This document shows, piece after piece, positions 1-5,716 of a DNA stretch of 11,772 nt. A model generated the notes under the pieces. The model searched no databases. It was not told where the DNA came from and saw nothing but the letters and a program-made list of their open reading frames with translations. This DNA comes from CALBPI01 sp039187375 (lineage in GTDB: Bacteria > Pseudomonadota > Gammaproteobacteria > Steroidobacterales > Woeseiaceae), in contig JBCCZN010000080.1 of NCBI GenBank assembly GCA_039187375.1, positions 1 to 11,772 of the forward strand, written 5' to 3'. The position numbers and the translations under genes were made by a program. The number at the start of each line of letters is the position of its first letter. The stretch's first letter is position 1.

Positions 1-209
1 GTATTGTCGAGACGCCTGCGACGGCGGTGGCAACCTTGCTGCCAGACCAGTCGGGAGCCTCGATTTCCGGTCAGATTGATGGTCCGTCAGAGCGCAACGT
101 CGCGTTGAGTTACGACGAGAAGGTTGCCGCAGCGCGTAACATCACCGGACATGATCCGGCGCGTGTCGCACAGGTTGTGCGTCGATGGATAGAGACCGAA
201 GATGGATAA
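1..209 (+). CDS. fliF: Flagellar MS-ring protein FliF, C-terminal end (partial)
   Basis: Only the last 68 codons are present; the reading frame enters at position 3 and stops at 207-209. FliF builds the MS ring in the inner membrane, and its cytoplasmic C-terminus binds FliG. The visible part has an acidic, low-complexity linker followed by the typical FliF tail. The segment SYDEKVAAARNITGHDPARV, then AQVVRRWIETEDG, fits the conserved tail pattern of a K(L)xxAR helix, then DPxxVAxVVxxW and an acidic end. The membrane and ring-building domains lie outside the window. The gene overlaps fliG by 8 bases, so the two are probably translated in a coupled way. A GTG at 27 opens the same frame but is internal and is not the true start. 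Identification rests on the tail motif and on the fliG that follows. Confidence 0.93.
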   Translation, partial: IVETPATAVATLLPDQSGASISGQIDGPSERNVALSYDEKVAAARNITGHDPARVAQVVRRWIETEDG

Positions 210-1191
210 CGGCACCGAACGTGCTGCCATTTTGCTCATGACGCTTGGCGAGCAAGAGGCCTCGTCAGTATTGAAGCACATGACCCCGAAAGAGGTGCAA
301 GCCGTTGGCCTGGCGATGGCCGGGCTCAAAAACGTCACGCGAGAATCGGCCGACGATATTCTCTCCGAGTTCGTCACCAGCGTGGATGATGAAGCCTCCT
401 TTGGTGTCAGCACTGATGACTATATTCGCAAGGTGCTCACCAATGCGTTTGGCGCACAAAAGGCCGATGCATTCATCGACCGAATTCTCGTTGATGGCAG
501 TGGCGAGAATTTCGAAACGTTGAAGTGGATGGGTCCGGATGCGATTGCACAATTACTGAGCGATGAGCATCCGCAGATTATCGCGATTGTCCTGTCCTAT
601 CTCGAGCCGGAGCAATCTGCAGCGGTGCTTGAGCTACTCGAGGAAACGGTTCAATCCGACGTCGTCATGCGTGTTGCACGGCTGGATGATGTGCAACAAA
701 GCGCATTGGCAGAAATCGAATCGCTGCTGGCATCAAAGTCATCGAGCATCGATATCAGTCGCACGGCCAAGGTCGGCGGCGATCGCGTTGCCGCGGATAT
801 GGTCAACGCACTGTCCGGCGGCAATGGCGAGACGCTGCTTGAACAAATCAACGAACAGGACGCTGATCTGGGCGCACGTATTTCCGAGATGATGTTTGTC
901 TTTGACAGCTTGTTGAATGTTGACGATCGCGGCATTCAGACCTTGTTGCGGGAAGTGTCGAACGATCTTTTGGTCGTTGCACTGAAAGGTGCTGATCCTG
1001 CAATTCAGCAAAAAATCTGGGGCAACATGTCAAAGCGTGCAGCCGCCTTGTTGGAAGAAGACATGGAGGCGCGCGGACCAATGAAGCTCGCCGAGGTAGA
1101 GCAGGCGCAGCGTGAGATTCTGGATGTCGCGCGACGTTTGGCGGAGACAGGTGATATCAATCTTGGCAATAGCGATGAGGAATATGTCTGA
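202..1191 (+). CDS. fliG: Flagellar motor switch protein FliG
   Basis: FliG is the rotor protein that joins the MS ring (FliF) to FliM and meets the stator to generate torque. The product has 329 residues, close to the usual length of about 330. It starts MDNGTERAAILLMTLGEQEA, the standard FliG N-terminus. The EHPQ motif of the middle domain, used for FliM contact, lies at residues 122-125. The C-terminal torque domain shows MFVF (231-234), then LLNVDDRGIQ with D241, D242 and R243, and further on MSKRAA and RRLAETG, ending in EEYV as in enterobacterial FliG. The ATG at 202 is the only sensible start and overlaps the end of fliF by 8 bases. No clear Shine-Dalgarno is visible, which fits coupling to fliF translation. 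Nothing is missing or truncated. Confidence 0.98.
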   Translation: MDNGTERAAILLMTLGEQEASSVLKHMTPKEVQAVGLAMAGLKNVTRESADDILSEFVTSVDDEASFGVSTDDYIRKVLTNAFGAQKADAFIDRILVDGSGENFETLKWMGPDAIAQLLSDEHPQIIAIVLSYLEPEQSAAVLELLEETVQSDVVMRVARLDDVQQSALAEIESLLASKSSSIDISRTAKVGGDRVAADMVNALSGGNGETLLEQINEQDADLGARISEMMFVFDSLLNVDDRGIQTLLREVSNDLLVVALKGADPAIQQKIWGNMSKRAAALLEEDMEARGPMKLAEVEQAQREILDVARRLAETGDINLGNSDEEYV

Positions 1192-1789
1192 GTCGGCCAC
1201 CGATCGTTGGCAGGCGCCGGCATTCCCCGATCCGGAGTCAATGCCAACGGCCAGTGATCTACAGAGTCTGCAGGAGGCGGCCTACAAAGAAGCTTATGAA
1301 GAGGCCTATGCGAAAGGTCTTGAAGCTGGGCACAGTGCTGGTCTGAAGACTGGCAGCGATGAGGTGCAGGCCCAATTGCGACTGTTGCAGGCGGGTATCG
1401 ATGCGCTCAGCATGCCAATGGACGATCTTGAAGAGGTGCTTGAGCAGCAATTAGCACAAATGGTCATCGGGCTGGTTGGTCGGTTGTTTCGGCGTCAGCT
1501 GGAAATGGACCCGGACAGTATTGTTGGTCTGGTGCGTGAGGCGGTGACCCGCCTACCGATCGCGACGCAGCGAGTTCATGTGCACATCCATCCGGACGAT
1601 GCGCCGAGACTGGATGCGTTGGGCGCTGCGACTGACGAAGATAGCGAGCAGCGCCTGGTGCTGGTGCAGGATGCATCGATGACCCGCGGTGGCTGTGTCA
1701 TCCGGTGCGCACCGACTGAAATTGACGCGCGGGTCGAAACCCGCATCGAACAAATTGCGCACGACGTAATCGGAGACCAGCGCGGATGA
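1184..1789 (+). CDS. fliH: Flagellar export ATPase regulator FliH
   Basis: FliH is the peripheral stalk-like partner of the export ATPase FliI. It holds FliI inactive in the cytosol and docks it to FlhA and FliN. The 201-residue product starts MSESATDRWQAPAFP. The early tryptophan (W9) followed by a Pro/Phe segment resembles the FliH N-terminus that docks at the export gate. Residues 33-57 form a run of Ala and then Gly every fourth residue (A33, A37, A41, G45, G49, G53, G57), the AxxxG/GxxxG repeat typical of FliH. A helical region (about 60-125) and an HIHPDD region (134-139) of the C-terminal FliI-binding domain follow. ATG 1184 is chosen; an in-frame ATG at 1175 would add three residues, and more upstream starts lie deep inside fliG. 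It overlaps fliG by 8 bases and fliI by 4. Confidence 0.93.
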   Translation: MSESATDRWQAPAFPDPESMPTASDLQSLQEAAYKEAYEEAYAKGLEAGHSAGLKTGSDEVQAQLRLLQAGIDALSMPMDDLEEVLEQQLAQMVIGLVGRLFRRQLEMDPDSIVGLVREAVTRLPIATQRVHVHIHPDDAPRLDALGAATDEDSEQRLVLVQDASMTRGGCVIRCAPTEIDARVETRIEQIAHDVIGDQRG

Positions 1790-3162
1790 ATGCGCATTCG
1801 CAAGCGGTGCAGTCACGCGTCGCCAGTCGTTTGTCGCATCGACTACAACACGCCAGTGAACGCCCAACATTGGTCGTCACCGGCGAGTTACGGCGTACAG
1901 TCGGTCTGACATTGGAAGCCGAAGGGCTCAACGCCGCTGTCGGATCGCATTGTTCGGTCATCGGAGATGATGGTCGTCGAATTGATGCCGAGGTAGTCGG
2001 GTTTTCCGGTGAACGGACGTTTCTGATGCCATCGGATCGCCTGCACGGATTGTCACCCAATGCTCGTGTCGTGCCTTCCGGCGCGCCAAAGCGTATCGCG
2101 GCAGGTCCCGCTTTGTTGGGTCGTGTGATCGATGCGCGCGGCCGACCGCTGGACGGTGCCGGCGATATTCGCGGGCAGGACTGGATCGACCTTCGTCCCG
2201 AACCGATTAATCCGTTGGCACGCTTACCGATCAGCGAGCCGCTGGACGTGGGGGTGCGTTCAATCAACGCACTACTGCCAATTGGTCGGGGACAGCGTTT
2301 GGGTTTATTCGCAGGCAGTGGCGTCGGCAAGAGTGTTCTGCTTGGCATGATGACCCGATTTACCGATGCCGACGTCATCGTCGTTGGCTTGATTGGTGAA
2401 CGTGGTCGTGAGGTCAAGGAGTTCGTGAACGACACATTAGGCGACGGCCTGCAACGCGCCGTAGTCGTTGCCAGTCCGGCGGATGATCCGCCTTTGTCGC
2501 GATTGCAGGGCGCCTCGGTCGCGACGTCTATTGCAGAATATTTTCGTGCTCAGGGACTTAAAGTACTGTTGTTGATGGACTCGTTGACGCGCTATGCACA
2601 GGCCCAGCGGGAGATCGCACTGGCGATCGGTGAGCCACCGGCGACCAAGGGTTATCCACCGTCAGTTTTTGCGCGGTTACCCCAATTGGTGGAACGCGCC
2701 GGCAACGGTGCGAATGGCAGCGGTTCAATCACCGCGATCTATACCGTGCTGGCGGAGGGCGACGACCAGAGTGATCCGGTCGTCGATGCCGCCCGTGCCA
2801 TCCTTGATGGTCATATTGTGTTGTCACGTTCATTGGCAGATTCAGGCCACTACCCGGCAATCGATATCGAGCAATCGGTGAGCCGTGCAACACTACAAAT
2901 TGCAACACCTGAGCATCGGGCACGGATACAAACCGTTCGCGAATGGTATTCCGTCTACCAACAAAACAAGGATCTGCTGTCCGTTGGTGCCTATCAGCAT
3001 GGTGTGAATCCGCAGACGGACTTGGCTGTTGCGCAATGGACTTCGATTGGCGAATTCTTGCGTCAGGGCGCTGATGAACCCGTGTCACGCAGCCGTAGTC
3101 TCGACGCCCTTGGGCACTTAACTGATATGGCGCCGCCGGAGCTCAAGGCTGACACTGCATGA
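1786..3162 (+). CDS. fliI: Flagellum-specific ATPase FliI
   Basis: FliI is the F1-beta-like ATPase of the flagellar type III export apparatus; it forms a hexamer below the gate and helps load and unfold cargo. The product has 458 residues, the usual length. An N-terminal beta domain (about 25-95) is followed by the nucleotide-binding core. Walker A is AGSGVGKS at 176-183 (K182). GERGRE at 204-209 carries the catalytic glutamate region, Walker B is LLLMD at 261-265, and the PPATKGYPPSVF segment is at 284-295. The C-terminal helical region includes YQQNKDLLSVGAY. These features separate it from F1 ATPase and mark the FliI/SctN family; the flagellar neighbours point to FliI and not a virulence SctN. 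The start overlaps the fliH stop (ATGA), with GGAG about 10 bases upstream. All catalytic motifs are intact. Confidence 0.98.
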   Translation: MNAHSQAVQSRVASRLSHRLQHASERPTLVVTGELRRTVGLTLEAEGLNAAVGSHCSVIGDDGRRIDAEVVGFSGERTFLMPSDRLHGLSPNARVVPSGAPKRIAAGPALLGRVIDARGRPLDGAGDIRGQDWIDLRPEPINPLARLPISEPLDVGVRSINALLPIGRGQRLGLFAGSGVGKSVLLGMMTRFTDADVIVVGLIGERGREVKEFVNDTLGDGLQRAVVVASPADDPPLSRLQGASVATSIAEYFRAQGLKVLLLMDSLTRYAQAQREIALAIGEPPATKGYPPSVFARLPQLVERAGNGANGSGSITAIYTVLAEGDDQSDPVVDAARAILDGHIVLSRSLADSGHYPAIDIEQSVSRATLQIATPEHRARIQTVREWYSVYQQNKDLLSVGAYQHGVNPQTDLAVAQWTSIGEFLRQGADEPVSRSRSLDALGHLTDMAPPELKADTA

Positions 3163-3605
3163 GTGGCCGGTTATCGCGACTCGCACCGGTTCAGCGCTTC
3201 GCTGAGCAGGAAACAGATACTGCCGGGGCATCGCTTGCTCAAGCGGAACAATCATTAAGTCATGCCAAATCGACATTGGCGGACCTGATCCAATACCGCG
3301 CAGGCTATGCCGACACCCAACCTGGCGGCGACCGCTGGCAGAGCGACCGCTGGCGAGACTATTGCGAATTTTTGCAAAAACTAGATGCTGCTATCGTTCA
3401 GCAGCAGCAAGCGATTGACCAGGCCGAGGCACAGCGAAATGACTGTTTACGAATCTGGCAACAAAAGAAAACTCGTATGGATGCGCTAGAGCGATTGAGC
3501 GGTCGCTTGCGCCAGCGCGCACTGCAAGAAGCGTCACGGCGTGAGCAAAAGCAAAGCGACGACTTGGTAGCCAGCCGGCCGCAGCGAGATCCGTTCGCAA
3601 ACTGA
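3159..3605 (+). CDS. fliJ: Flagellar export chaperone/stalk protein FliJ
   Basis: FliJ is a small coiled-coil protein that sits in the centre of the FliI ring, like the gamma subunit of F1, and links the ATPase to FlhA. The product has 148 residues, matching the family. It is rich in Gln, Arg, Ala and Glu, has almost no predicted globular core, and consists of two long amphipathic helices broken near residues 50-65, where Gly, Pro and the DRWQSDRWRD segment lie. The start YxxxAPVQRFAEQE-like region and the LxQYRxGY motif (43-50) fit FliJ. It overlaps fliI by 4 bases (ATGA), with AAGG about 10 bases upstream. It closes the fliF-to-fliJ block; the next gene follows a promoter. Sequence conservation in FliJ is low, so position in the operon carries much of the weight. 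Confidence 0.9.
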   Translation: MSGRLSRLAPVQRFAEQETDTAGASLAQAEQSLSHAKSTLADLIQYRAGYADTQPGGDRWQSDRWRDYCEFLQKLDAAIVQQQQAIDQAEAQRNDCLRIWQQKKTRMDALERLSGRLRQRALQEASRREQKQSDDLVASRPQRDPFAN

Positions 3606-3607
3606 GT

Positions 3608-3623
3608 TGGCACGAAACCTGCT
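3608..3623 (+). promoter_or_regulatory. Sigma-54 (-24/-12) promoter for fliK
   Basis: The element reads TGGCACG-N4-CTGCT. The -24 half matches the sigma-54 consensus TGGCAC(G/A) exactly. The -12 half has the invariant GC (3621-3622) with C in place of the first T of TTGC. GG (3609-3610) and GC are exactly 12 bases apart, the required spacing. It lies just after the fliJ stop, and transcription would begin near 3634, giving a leader of about 35 bases before fliK. Sigma-54 control of fliK is known in Pseudomonas and Vibrio flagellar hierarchies; the assignment here is by sequence only. Confidence 0.8.
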
Positions 3624-3668
3624 AACAATAACGGTAGACACTGACCCTCTGGTATTCAGGATCAACCG

Positions 3669-5033
3669 ATGACACAGATTCTCTCTGCACTGCAAACAAC
3701 GCCAGCCGGCACAGACACTGGGCTTGCCGGCGATGACACCCAGTCGCTGGACGATGCACTCGCTTTTGCCAATGCCCTGTTGCAGCAACAAACGGCAAAT
3801 AGCGGCAACAATGACGGCAGTGGTTTGCCACTCACTGCCGGCAGTGATTCGCCGGTGTTGGCGCAGCTGCTGACCGGCTCGCTGGGTGCGCTCGATCAGG
3901 ACCTGAATAGCGTTAACGCGCTGCCACAACAGCCTGTACTCTCGGACCTCAGTGCCCTGCAAGACGGTGTGTTAGCTGCTGAAGGGGCGGTCCTGGTAGA
4001 CGATGCAGGAGGGCGCGCTTTAACCGATTTGACAGATCCGTCGTTGCTGGTCAGTGCTGACCCACGCCAACTGGACGCAAATGCGGAGGCATTGGCGTCA
4101 GCGTTAGGCACACAACCGGTCGTACAGGGCGATGCGTCATTAACTGAAACGGACAATGCGGCGGTGCCGGTGACCAACTTCACATTGCTTGGTGTGGCTT
4201 CAGCAGGCACTGTCGCGGAGGGTAATGCCGCACTGGAGCAACAAGGTGCGACAGGTCAATTGCGAGTGTTGCCGGATGGTACCAAGGCGCAAGCGTCCCA
4301 ACGGTCGTGGACAGAGTCAGTGGGCATACCGAAACGTTCTGGCAGCGATGTCCTGGAGCCGATCGTCACGCGCACAATCCCCGCCGAAGTTGAAACGAAA
4401 TCACCTGTGCCGGTTGCATCGATGGTACAAACTAGAATGGCCGATGCACAGGCACGGCAGCGTGCCCGCGACGAGCTGATCAGCGCGACCACCAAAGCTC
4501 ACGCAGCCGAGGCGATTGACCCCAATAGTACTCGTAGTGAGCGTCCTTCGGTGTTGCCGACGCTATCGAGTCCAACAAGTCCAACTGGCGCTGAGGCGGT
4601 GCGTAGTACCGGCTTATCGTTATCGATGACGCATCCGAACTGGGGCGCTCAGTTCGCCGAGCGGGTGACCTGGCTGGTACAGGGGCGTGCAACCGCTGCC
4701 GAGATTCGTCTAAACCCCGAGCATTTGGGACCAATAGAGTTGTCGATTGAGGTTGATGCAGACGAGGCGCGTATCCAATTTTCCGCCGCTAATGCGATTA
4801 CCCGTGATGCCATTGAGCAACAGCTGCCACGGTTACGTGAGCTACTCGAACAACAGGGCATGAAGCTGGGTGATGCTGATATCGGGGACCTTGGCAAGCG
4901 TGCCGGGCAACAGCATGACGAGACGGCGATCGAACGACTCCAGCAATCGGATGAACTGGCCGATGGTGATGTAGAGCCACCGATTGCATCACAGCCAGTT
5001 TCCCAGGTTGGCGTTATTGACACCTACGCGTGA
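3669..5033 (+). CDS. fliK: Flagellar hook-length control protein FliK
   Basis: FliK is secreted during hook assembly, acts as a molecular ruler, and at the right hook length touches FlhB to switch export from hook to filament proteins. The 454-residue product has the two-part FliK design. Residues 1 to about 315 form a low-complexity region rich in Ala, Asp, Gln, Ser and Thr (the ruler part, poorly conserved). Residues about 320-405 form the C-terminal hook-length domain. The hallmark LNPEHLGPIEL is at 348-358, followed by a beta strand IQFSAAN and a helix ending LLEQQGMKLGDADI. The start at 3669 has AGGA at 3658-3661, 7 bases upstream. It stands alone between two sigma-54 elements, so it is probably its own transcription unit. 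It is unlikely to be anything else, given the terminal domain. Confidence 0.95.
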   Translation: MTQILSALQTTPAGTDTGLAGDDTQSLDDALAFANALLQQQTANSGNNDGSGLPLTAGSDSPVLAQLLTGSLGALDQDLNSVNALPQQPVLSDLSALQDGVLAAEGAVLVDDAGGRALTDLTDPSLLVSADPRQLDANAEALASALGTQPVVQGDASLTETDNAAVPVTNFTLLGVASAGTVAEGNAALEQQGATGQLRVLPDGTKAQASQRSWTESVGIPKRSGSDVLEPIVTRTIPAEVETKSPVPVASMVQTRMADAQARQRARDELISATTKAHAAEAIDPNSTRSERPSVLPTLSSPTSPTGAEAVRSTGLSLSMTHPNWGAQFAERVTWLVQGRATAAEIRLNPEHLGPIELSIEVDADEARIQFSAANAITRDAIEQQLPRLRELLEQQGMKLGDADIGDLGKRAGQQHDETAIERLQQSDELADGDVEPPIASQPVSQVGVIDTYA

Positions 5034-5047
5034 TCCGCTGGATGCCT

Positions 5048-5061
5048 GTCAAGAAATTGGC
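5048..5061 (+). promoter_or_regulatory. FleQ-like activator box upstream of fliL
   Basis: The 14-base sequence GTCAAGAAATTGGC differs at two positions from the reported FleQ consensus GTCAATAAATTGAC of Pseudomonas aeruginosa (consensus quoted from memory). It is centred about 95 bases upstream of the predicted fliL transcription start, a suitable distance for a sigma-54 enhancer-binding protein. The same bases lie in a 7-pair hairpin with a GAAA loop (5046-5063, one G-T pair), so an RNA role for the end of the fliK message is an alternative reading. The regulator itself is not in the window. Confidence 0.5.
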
Positions 5062-5085
5062 AGCTTTACTGAACTAACCGTAGAA

Positions 5086-5105
5086 AAAACATAACTGTAT
5101 GTTTT
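5086..5105. repeat. Perfect 8-bp inverted repeat in the fliK-fliL gap
   Basis: AAAACATA and TATGTTTT are exact reverse complements separated by ACTG. The repeat lies 52 bases after the fliK stop and ends 18 bases before the -24 element of the fliL promoter. It is AT-rich, and the T run is inside the stem and is followed by AAAAC, so it is a poor intrinsic terminator. It looks more like an operator for a dimeric DNA-binding protein. No known flagellar operator matched it from memory. Confidence 0.5.
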
Positions 5106-5123
5106 AAAACAAGTTAAGAACAT

Positions 5124-5139
5124 TGGCATGTGAATTGCT
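5124..5139 (+). promoter_or_regulatory. Sigma-54 (-24/-12) promoter for the fliL operon
   Basis: TGGCATG-N4-TTGCT matches the sigma-54 consensus TGGCA(C/T)(A/G)-N4-TTGC(A/T) at every defined position. GG at 5125-5126 and GC at 5137-5138 have the required 12-base spacing. Transcription would begin near 5150, about 36 bases before the fliL ATG. It is the only recognisable promoter ahead of fliL through flhA, so it probably drives all ten genes. The match also shows that upstream in-frame starts for fliL, such as TTG 5123, are false because they fall inside the promoter. Confidence 0.9.
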
Positions 5140-5176
5140 TTGCGTAGCACAGGCATTAGTTTTGCGCACAACGCAT

Positions 5177-5180
5177 GGAG
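5177..5180 (+). promoter_or_regulatory. Ribosome binding site deciding the fliL start
   Basis: GGAG lies 5 bases before ATG 5186. Together with the sigma-54 promoter, this selects the 176-residue form of FliL over a longer in-frame reading. Confidence 0.7.
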
Positions 5181-5185
5181 CGGGC

Positions 5186-5716
5186 ATGGCCAAGGAAGAA
5201 GAGAACAACGAGGAAGAGGGCGGCAAGAAAGGCGGTCCCAACATGATAGTCATCGGCGTCGTTGGCATCGTTTTGCTAGGCGCCGGTATCTTTCTTGGGC
5301 CCATGGTTCAGGGAATGATGGCGGGTGAAGAAGCCACCGCTGAAGCAGAAGGTGGCGAAGGCGAGGACGCCGAGGCGATGGCACCCGCCGGGCAGGATGC
5401 GATCTACCAGGGTATTCATCCTCCGTTGCTGATCAACTTCACCGATGAAACCGGTAGCGCCCGATTCCTGCAAATTTCGCTGGAGATGATGGCGCGCGAT
5501 CAGATGGTCATCGATGCGGTCGAGACGCATCAGGCGGTGATCCGAAGCAATCTCATCTTGCTCTATGGCGACATCAAGGTCTCGGATGTGACCTCGCGCC
5601 AGGGTAAGGAGCTGATGCTCCAAAATGCGCTTGATGAGATCAACAACATTCTCACGACCCAAACCGGCAAGGGCGGTATTGAGGCGGTCTATTTCACCAA
5701 TCTGGTTGTGCAGTAA
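5186..5716 (+). CDS. fliL: Flagellar basal body-associated protein FliL
   Basis: FliL is a single-pass inner-membrane protein that surrounds the stator units and supports motor output. The 176-residue product has a charged cytoplasmic tail (1-18, rich in Glu, Lys and Gly), one membrane segment (about 19-39, IVIGVVGIVLLGAGIFLG) and an acidic Glu/Ala/Gly linker (about 47-70). The periplasmic domain follows from about 73, with the strands LLINF and RFLQISLEM, the helix-rich MLQNALDEINNIL, and the terminal FTNLVVQ. This domain is the conserved part of the family. The frame is open further upstream, but ATG 5186 has a Shine-Dalgarno and the earlier starts overlap the sigma-54 promoter. The stop overlaps the fliM start by one base (taATG). 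It is the first gene of the operon running to flhA. Confidence 0.95.
   Translation: MAKEEENNEEEGGKKGGPNMIVIGVVGIVLLGAGIFLGPMVQGMMAGEEATAEAEGGEGEDAEAMAPAGQDAIYQGIHPPLLINFTDETGSARFLQISLEMMARDQMVIDAVETHQAVIRSNLILLYGDIKVSDVTSRQGKELMLQNALDEINNILTTQTGKGGIEAVYFTNLVVQ

Noticed and set aside
1112..1183. A longer FliH beginning at 1112
   Set aside because: The extra 24 residues lie inside the conserved end of fliG and do not look like FliH. ATG 1184 gives the expected N-terminus with an early Trp.
2216..2231. TGGCACG-N4-CCGAT inside fliI
   Set aside because: There is only a -24 half. The -12 half lacks GC, and the site is within coding sequence.
1698..2435. A long open frame of 245 codons on the minus strand opposite the end of fliH and the start of fliI
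   Set aside because: It lies wholly across two well-supported genes, is rich in Arg, Pro and Ser as reverse-strand shadows of such genes are, and resembles no family I recognise.
5046..5063. Hairpin with GAAA loop read as an intrinsic terminator of fliK
   Set aside because: The stem is only 7 pairs with one G-T pair, and it is followed by CTTTAC and not by a T run. It is not a convincing terminator.
5123..5185. An N-terminal extension of FliL from TTG 5123
   Set aside because: It overlaps the sigma-54 promoter and would start upstream of the predicted transcription start. ATG 5186 has a Shine-Dalgarno and gives a normal FliL.
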